Positions 13,816 to 18,462 of a DNA stretch of 18,462 nucleotides are shown piece by piece. A program made the translations under genes and the position numbers. The notes under the pieces are model-generated. The model made no database searches. It was given only the letters and a program-made list of their open reading frames with translations, and had not been told where the DNA came from. The first letter of the stretch is position 1. Each line of letters opens with the position of its first letter. The stretch comes from JBLHKW01 sp047618565 (GTDB taxonomy: Bacteria; Planctomycetota; UBA1135; GCA-002686595): contig JBLHKW010000108.1 of assembly GCA_047618565.1 (NCBI GenBank), forward strand, positions 1-18,462, written 5' to 3'.

Positions 13816-16002
13816 CTACTTGGGGACCGGGAAGCCGCGATCGCGCATGAGGGCGTCGATCTTGGCGTCGCGGCCGCGAAATGCGCGGTAGGCATCGCGC
13901 GGGTGGATCGCGTTGCGCACGGCGAACAGGTTTTCGACCAGGCTCTTGGCGAGATCCTTGTCGTACCAGCCACCGGGCGCCTCCTGGAAGGCTTCGGCCG
14001 CGTCCGCGGTAAGGACATCAGCCCACATGTAGCCGTAGTAGCTGGCTGCATATCCCTCGCCGGAAAAGATGTGGGAGAAGTGCGGACTGCGGTGCCGCAT
14101 CACGATCTCGTTCGGCATGTTCAGCTGGGCCAGCGCGTGACGCTCGAACGCGTCCGGATCGAGGTCCGTGGGGTCGGTCGTGTGGTAGCGCATGTCGACC
14201 AGCGCCGAGGCCAGGTACTCGGTCGTCGAGAAGCCCTGGTTGAAGGTGGCTGACTTCTTGATCTTCTCGACCAGCTCGGGCGGAATCGGGGCACCGGTCT
14301 TGTAGTGCACGAGGTAGTTGTTGATGACCTCATCGGTCAGCAACCAGCGCTCGAGCAGCTGGGACTGGAACTCCGTGTAATCGCGCACACCGCCGTTGAG
14401 CGTGGGGTACTCGACGTTCGAGGACAGGAAATGGAGCGCGTGGCCGAACTCGTGGAAGAAGGTCTCGGCATCATCCCAGGAGACGAGCACGGGCTCGCCC
14501 GGGGCGCCCTTGATGAAGTTCGAGTTGTTCGAGGCCAGCACCGTGCGCTTGCCCTGGTACGTCTCGTGATCCCGGTACGTGTTGGCCCAGGCGCCCGAGC
14601 GCTTGCCCTGACGCGCGTAGGGGTCGAGGTACCAGAGGCCGATCGCGTCGCCGCTGGTCTTGTTCGTGACCTCCCAGACGCGCACGTCCTCGTGGAAGAC
14701 CGGGACGCTGCCCTCGGGCACCGGGCTGAACGAGAAGTTGAACAGCTCGCCGGCGACAAAGAACATGGCCTCGCGCAGCTTGTCGAGCTGCATGTACTGC
14801 TTGACCTCGTCCGAATCCAGGTCGTAGCGCGCCTTGCGCACCTTCTCGGCATAGTGGCGATAGTCCCAGGGCTCAATCGTGATTTCGGCGCCCTCGGCGT
14901 CCGCGATGGCCTGCATGTCGGCAACCTCTTCAGCCACGCGTGCCAGTGCGGCGGGCCATACGGCCTCCATCAGGTCCAGCGCGTTCTGCGGCTTCTCGGC
15001 CATGCGATCCTCGAGGCGCCAGGATGCGTAGTTGTCGTAGCCCAGCAGATGGACTCGCTCGTCACGCAGCTGCAGGATCTCGGCGATGACGGCGTTGTTG
15101 TCGTGCTCGTCGCCATTGTCTCCGCGCGAGTAGTAGGTGCCCCAGACCTTCTTGCGCGCCTCGCGGTCGGTCGAGAACGTCAGGAACGGGTCCATCGACG
15201 AGCGCGTGTTCGTGATCGCGTACTCGCCGTCGTGGTCGCGCCCGGTCGCCGCGGCCGCGGCCGCGCGGATCAGTCCCTCGGACAGTCCGGAGAGCTGGGT
15301 CTCGTCCAGGTAGAGGACGTAACCCTCTTCGTCCGCCAGGACGTTGTTGCCGAAGGTCGTGTGGATCTCGGCCAGGCGCTTGTTGATCGCTGCGTAGCGC
15401 TGCTTGGACTCGCCGTCGAGTGTGGCGCCGTTGCGTGCGAAGCTGTTGTAGGTCAGCCAGGTCAGTCGCTGCTGATCCGGCCGCAGGCCCTTCATCTCGT
15501 CGCTCTCGTAGACGCTGCGCACGCGGTTGAACAGCGCTGCGTTCTGCGTGATCTTGGTCTGGAAATCGGAGATATCGGGCACGACCTGCCCCTGGATCTC
15601 GCGGAACTCCGGCGACGACAGGTTGGAGCTCCACAGCCCCCAGAACGTGAACACGCGCCCGAGGTCGCGGCCGGTGCCCTCCATGGCAACGATCGTGTTC
15701 TCGAACGTCGGCGCGTCGGGGTTGCCGGCGATGGCGTCGATCTCGTCAAGGTTGAGCGCCATACCCGCTCGCATCGCCGCCGCGATGTCGGCCAGGTCCA
15801 TCTTGTCGAAGGCCGGGACGCCGCCGTAGGGGCCGGTCCACTCCGCCATCAGCGGATTCTCGGTCATGGCGGAGTCCTCGGTCATGTTCTTGGGGGCGCC
15901 GGACTGTCCGGATGTGTTGCAGGATGCGGTCAAGGCGAGGGTCAGCGCGAGACTCAGAGTCATGGCACCGGTCGAACGGGTCGTGGTTTGGGGGCTGTGC
16001 AT
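13816..16002 (-). CDS. M3 family zinc oligopeptidase (Dcp/oligopeptidase A-like), probable lipoprotein
   Basis: A 728-residue M3 metallopeptidase, closest to peptidyl-dipeptidase Dcp, which removes C-terminal dipeptides. Zinc site HEFGH: ligands His517 and His521, catalytic Glu518, third ligand Glu544 in DYTEFQSQ. The substrate-binding HRSPHFSHIFSGEGYAASYY segment (637-656) supplies the His and Tyr residues conserved in M3. The start at 16002 gives a signal with lipobox (LTASC, Cys28), so the enzyme is probably membrane-anchored in the periplasm, unlike most Dcp enzymes of enteric bacteria, which are largely cytoplasmic. The frame is open upstream to 16191, but that part is Arg/His-rich and would hide the signal. 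A run of alanines (247-252) comes from a GCC/GCG-rich stretch. It is convergent with the sigma factor and divergent from the M24 gene. Confidence 0.94.
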   Translation of the reverse strand: MHSPQTTTRSTGAMTLSLALTLALTASCNTSGQSGAPKNMTEDSAMTENPLMAEWTGPYGGVPAFDKMDLADIAAAMRAGMALNLDEIDAIAGNPDAPTFENTIVAMEGTGRDLGRVFTFWGLWSSNLSSPEFREIQGQVVPDISDFQTKITQNAALFNRVRSVYESDEMKGLRPDQQRLTWLTYNSFARNGATLDGESKQRYAAINKRLAEIHTTFGNNVLADEEGYVLYLDETQLSGLSEGLIRAAAAAATGRDHDGEYAITNTRSSMDPFLTFSTDREARKKVWGTYYSRGDNGDEHDNNAVIAEILQLRDERVHLLGYDNYASWRLEDRMAEKPQNALDLMEAVWPAALARVAEEVADMQAIADAEGAEITIEPWDYRHYAEKVRKARYDLDSDEVKQYMQLDKLREAMFFVAGELFNFSFSPVPEGSVPVFHEDVRVWEVTNKTSGDAIGLWYLDPYARQGKRSGAWANTYRDHETYQGKRTVLASNNSNFIKGAPGEPVLVSWDDAETFFHEFGHALHFLSSNVEYPTLNGGVRDYTEFQSQLLERWLLTDEVINNYLVHYKTGAPIPPELVEKIKKSATFNQGFSTTEYLASALVDMRYHTTDPTDLDPDAFERHALAQLNMPNEIVMRHRSPHFSHIFSGEGYAASYYGYMWADVLTADAAEAFQEAPGGWYDKDLAKSLVENLFAVRNAIHPRDAYRAFRGRDAKIDALMRDRGFPVPK

Positions 16003-16241
16003 GGGGGTCGTGAGGGTCAGGGGATGGGCGTGGCGCCGTCGCGGCGGGAGCATAGCAGCATGCTGCGGAACCTCAAACACCGGGGTCCCTCGGCAGTGGG
16101 AGCGCAGGGCGCCGGGCCCGCGCTGCGGGTTGCGAGTCGCTGCGCAGGCTGTAGATTCAGCGGCGCGGGCCATCGTGGCCTTGCGCACCATCGCAAGTGC
16201 TCCCTCCTTCGGAGCCTCGAGCCAGGCCAGGAAACGTCTTC
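16003..16241. other. Divergent promoter region between the M3 and M24 peptidase genes
   Basis: 239 bp with no gene. It holds a 12-nt perfect palindrome GCAGCATGCTGC (16055-16066), a possible operator for either gene, and a possible plus-strand promoter listed separately. Confidence 0.5.
16130..16157 (+). promoter_or_regulatory. Possible sigma-70 promoter for the M24 peptidase
   Basis: TTGCGA (16130-16135) and TAGATT (16152-16157), each matching four of six consensus bases, 16 bp apart and about 85 nt before the M24 ATG. In GC-rich DNA this pairing stands out modestly; chance is not excluded. Confidence 0.3.
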
Positions 16242-17609
16242 ATGCACACCTTATTCGTCGCGTCCCTGTCACTCCTGTCCGCCACGCCCGTGACCCCTGG
16301 CGCACTCGCACGGGAGTGGGACCAGGGCTACGAGGTGAACGGAAAGCTGGCCGTTCTGCCACACAGGGAACGGGCGGACGCCGTCAATCGCATCCTTGGC
16401 GATCGACTCGACAACCTGCTCCCACGCTTGATGCGCGAGACGGGCATCGACATGTGGCTCGTCATTAACCGGGAGTACGCCGAGGACCCGGTCTACCTGA
16501 CCCTCGTGCCGGAGCCCGCGTTCGCCGCGCGCAGAACGACCATCCTGATGTTCTTCGACCGTGGCGAGGAGCAGGGCATCGAGCGCCTGACGATCAGCCG
16601 TTACGGGCTGGGCGAGTACTTCGAATCCGGGTGGGAGGAGGGCGGCAGCGACGCCGAGCAGTGGGCGCGCCTCGCTCAGCTCATTGCGGAACGCGATCCC
16701 GTCAGGATCGGCGTCAACACGAGCGACCACTGGGCCTTCGGCGACGGATTGAGCTCCGGTCTGCGCAAACGTCTGGAACATGCGCTCGGGTCTGCTCTGA
16801 CGGCGCGCCTGACCCCGGCAGAGGATCTCTGCATCCGGTGGATGGAGACGCGCAGCGAACTCGAGATGCAGGTCTACCCGCAACTCGTGCAACTCGCTCG
16901 CAGCGTCATCAGCGAGGCCTTCTCGAACGAGGTCATCACGCCCGGCGTCACGACCACGGATGACGTGGCCTGGTATATCCGCCAGCGCTACTCAGACCTG
17001 GGGCTATCGGTCTGGTTCCAGCCCTACTGCAACGTGCAGCGTCGGGGCGATGTTGCGGGGGAGGGCGATGCGTTCTTTGGCGAGAGTCACGGCGTGATCG
17101 AGCGCGGCGACGTGCTGCATACCGACGTCGGTATCAAGTACCTGCGCCTGAACACGGACACTCAGGAGATGGGCTACGTGCTGCACGTGGGCGAGGAAGA
17201 CGTGCCCGAGGGATTGAAGCGTGCGCTGACCATTGGCAACCGCTGGCAGGACCTGCTTACGCAGTCGTTTGTAGCTGGCCGTACCGGGAACGAGATCCTG
17301 GCCGCGGCCCGCGAGGCGTCAGCCGCGGAGGATATCCAATGCAGCGTATACACCCATCCGCTCGGGTATCACGGCCACGCCGCCGGACCCACCATCGGGA
17401 TGTGGGACAACCAGGGACCGACCCCTGTACGCGGTGAATGGACGCTGTCGCCGGGAACCTGCTACGCGATCGAGGGAAACGTGGTCGTGCCGATACCCGA
17501 GTGGGATGGCCAGCTGGTGCAGGTGAAGCTGGAGCAGGACGGGTGGTTTGACGGCGAGAGGGTGGTTTATATCGGTGGGCGGCAGACGAAGTGGCACGTT
17601 GTGCGGTGA
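16242..17609 (+). CDS. Exported M24 family (aminopeptidase P-like) metallopeptidase
   Basis: A 455-residue pita-bread-fold peptidase. Family members with an N-terminal creatinase-like domain usually remove the first residue from Xaa-Pro peptides. Start at ATG 16242 is supported by AGGAAA (16229-16234) 7 nt upstream and gives a signal peptide (MHTLFVASLSLLSATPVTPG). The N-terminal domain spans about 40-195 and the catalytic domain about 205-455. The five metal ligands are visible: Asp295 (HTDVGIKY), Asp306 (LNTDTQEMG), a His in GYHGHAAGPTIG (His377 or His379), Glu411 (YAIEGNVV) and Glu431 (VKLEQDG). It is probably periplasmic, whereas classical PepP is cytoplasmic. Proline-specific trimming would complement the S9 and M3 enzymes nearby. 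Some related proteins are other creatinase-fold hydrolases, so exact specificity is open. Confidence 0.9.
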   Translation: MHTLFVASLSLLSATPVTPGALAREWDQGYEVNGKLAVLPHRERADAVNRILGDRLDNLLPRLMRETGIDMWLVINREYAEDPVYLTLVPEPAFAARRTTILMFFDRGEEQGIERLTISRYGLGEYFESGWEEGGSDAEQWARLAQLIAERDPVRIGVNTSDHWAFGDGLSSGLRKRLEHALGSALTARLTPAEDLCIRWMETRSELEMQVYPQLVQLARSVISEAFSNEVITPGVTTTDDVAWYIRQRYSDLGLSVWFQPYCNVQRRGDVAGEGDAFFGESHGVIERGDVLHTDVGIKYLRLNTDTQEMGYVLHVGEEDVPEGLKRALTIGNRWQDLLTQSFVAGRTGNEILAAAREASAAEDIQCSVYTHPLGYHGHAAGPTIGMWDNQGPTPVRGEWTLSPGTCYAIEGNVVVPIPEWDGQLVQVKLEQDGWFDGERVVYIGGRQTKWHVVR

Positions 17610-17884
17610 GTTAGAGGGGGGGGGTATGGGTATGGGGGTGAATAGGGTTCCCTTTGCTTCGGGCTCTGGAGCAAAACGGGGGGACGCCCCACCTTGCCCC
17701 GTCACCGCCAGCGACGGGGCCCTGGCGGGCGTATCCCGACGCTGGCGGTGACGGGGCAAGGCGGGGCTAGGAGGAGTCCCGGGGTGAGAGGAGGCCATCA
17801 TTGGGCCTCGGGGGCGCGATGGCGCGGCGCCCCGGCGGCGGGTGAGGCGGGTGAGGCGGGGATCAGGCGGGGATCAGGCGGGGA
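17610..17884. other. Non-coding region with palindrome and tandem repeats
   Basis: 275 bp without a credible gene between the M24 peptidase and the transposase. It holds a G-rich stretch just after the M24 stop, the large palindrome at 17686-17767 and the start of the tandem repeats at 17837. Open frames across it give similar peptides on both strands because of the palindrome. Confidence 0.7.
17686..17767. repeat. REP-like palindrome, 28-bp arms with one mismatch
   Basis: Arm 17686-17713 is the inverse of arm 17740-17767 with a single mismatch (A17691 against C17762); the inner 22 bp (17692-17713 and 17740-17761) are perfect. The spacer is 26 nt and itself contains GACGGGGC, an element also present in the right arm. 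It sits 117 bp from the 3' end of a RAYT-type transposase gene, as REP palindromes typically do. It may also terminate transcription of the M24 gene. The GTAG tetranucleotide typical of enterobacterial REPs was not found at its foot. Confidence 0.75.
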
Positions 17885-17901
17885 TCAGGCGGGCCAGGCG
17901 G
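17837..17901. repeat. Short G-rich tandem repeats at the 3' end of the transposase gene
   Basis: Two copies of GGCGGGTGA (17837-17854), three copies of GGCGGGGATCA (17855-17887), then GGCGGGCCA and GGCGG. The TCA in the third 11-mer (17885-17887) is the stop codon TGA of the minus-strand transposase. Confidence 0.9.
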
Positions 17902-18462
17902 CAGTGACGGAGATCAGGCCGTGGCGGCGCCAGCCCAGGTTTTGGAGCCAGGTGCGGGCGGCGGCTACGGGGGATGAAGGCGCGGCGTGGAGGACGCCGG
18001 GGGTAAGCTCGCGCCAGCCGGTGAAGACGGAGCCCGATGAGAAAGGATCGGGGCCGGGGCCGCGATGTGCGCCGTGCTTGTTGCCGTTCTTCAGGACGTA
18101 GCGCAGGGCGTTCTTGACCTCGAGGGGCGTGCGCAGGATGCGGTCGAAGTAGCGGTCGGCGAAGACTCGGCCCTTGCGGCACCACAGTTTGTTGAGGCCC
18201 TTGGCGATGCGCACCGAGAGGCCCTTCAGGCCACGAGACAGAGACTCGCGGTCCTTGGCCTCGACGATGTAGTGGATGTGATTGCCCTGCACCGAGTAGT
18301 GGTTGAGCCGAAAGCCGAAGCGGTCGCAGCCAGCAGCAAATGAGCGCCGCAGTACTTGATAGGCGTGCTTGTTCCTGAGGCTCGGCAGGTCATCGTCCAG
18401 GCGCAGCACCACGTGCACGGGAAACCTCGAGGCCAGGGGCTCTCTCGTCTGGTGCGAGACCC
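17885..18462 (-). CDS. REP-associated tyrosine transposase (RAYT, Y1_Tnp/HUH), 5' end outside window
   Basis: An HUH single-stranded-DNA transposase of the IS200-like Y1 family, of the subtype often found as single copies linked to REP palindromes. Numbering from the GTG at 18418: the metal-binding HUH motif is His47-Ile48-His49 in SVQGNHIHYIVEA, and the likely nucleophile is Tyr107 in NALRYVLKNGNKHG. A basic segment (GLKGLSVRIAKGLNKLW, CRKGRVFADRY) precedes the Tyr. The C-terminal tail (DPFSSGSVFTGW, TWLQNLGWRRHGLISV) is typical of the subtype. The frame stays open to the window edge and reads VSHQTREPLASRFPV before the GTG, matching the usual N-terminal part, so the real start lies beyond 18462. 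Such enzymes are usually domesticated and act on REP hairpins; the palindrome at 17686-17767 is the candidate substrate. Confidence 0.88.
   Translation of the reverse strand, partial: VSHQTREPLASRFPVHVVLRLDDDLPSLRNKHAYQVLRRSFAAGCDRFGFRLNHYSVQGNHIHYIVEAKDRESLSRGLKGLSVRIAKGLNKLWCRKGRVFADRYFDRILRTPLEVKNALRYVLKNGNKHGAHRGPGPDPFSSGSVFTGWRELTPGVLHAAPSSPVAAARTWLQNLGWRRHGLISVTAAWPA

Noticed and set aside
15240..15262. GCC/GCG-rich repeat in the M3 gene
   Set aside because: It encodes a short poly-Ala stretch in frame and is explained by codon use in GC-rich DNA.
14305..16293. 662-codon plus-strand frame opposite the M3 peptidase
   Set aside because: Antisense to the HEFGH domain and extends across the divergent promoter region; no domain seen.
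17837..17901. Possible CRISPR-like repeat array
   Set aside because: Units are 9-11 bp in direct tandem with no spacers and no cas genes; simple tandem repeats.

Overview
The window is GC-rich bacterial DNA, densely coded on both strands, with no rRNA, tRNA or CRISPR array. The gene style suggests Planctomycetota, probably an uncultured or marine lineage: an ECF sigma factor with the 'SDLVQSV' region 2 typical of that phylum, a stand-alone secretin-N-like lipoprotein, a Cys-rich secreted protein of a type common there, a multiheme cytochrome fused to HEAT repeats, and few clear Shine-Dalgarno sites. This assignment is an inference; nothing in the window is a phylogenetic marker.

Layout. 1-2048 (+) is the 3' part of a tricorn-like S41 protease, cut by the left edge, carrying an acidic/(Asp-Gly)8 linker and an inserted beta-rich segment. 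2120-5402 (-) is a likely two-gene operon: an M13 neprilysin-like lipoprotein peptidase, then a secreted Cys-rich protein broken by a 7-bp tandem duplication. 5603-6097 (+) encodes a small lipoprotein with a secretin-N (NolW-like) domain. 6119-8674 (-) encodes a five-heme cytochrome c/HEAT-repeat fusion. 8932-12417 (+) is an S9 peptidase followed 39 bp later by an APC amino-acid permease whose start region carries an 11-bp duplication. 12547-13752 (+) is a twice-frameshifted TPR-like gene coupled to an ECF sigma factor. 13816-16002 (-) is an M3 (Dcp-like) lipoprotein peptidase. 16242-17609 (+) is an exported M24 aminopeptidase-P-like protein. 17610-18462 holds a long REP-like palindrome, short tandem repeats and a REP-associated tyrosine transposase (RAYT, minus strand) cut by the right edge.

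How the genes may work together. Five peptidases of five unrelated clans and one amino-acid/peptide-type permease lie within 17.6 kb. At least four of the peptidases carry a signal peptide or lipobox. Their expected specificities are complementary: oligopeptide endopeptidases (S41, M13), a prolyl-oligopeptidase-like S9 enzyme, a dipeptidyl carboxypeptidase (M3) and an Xaa-Pro aminopeptidase (M24). This reads as an envelope peptide-degradation and uptake neighbourhood rather than one operon, since strands alternate. The ECF sigma factor inside it is a candidate regulator, but no shared promoter motif was established.

The most notable sequence-level observations are the frame-breaking 7-bp duplication, the duplicated permease start, the twice-shifted TPR gene next to the sigma factor, and the transposase next to a near-perfect 28-bp-arm palindrome. 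The indels could be real decay or sequencing/assembly errors; reads would decide.
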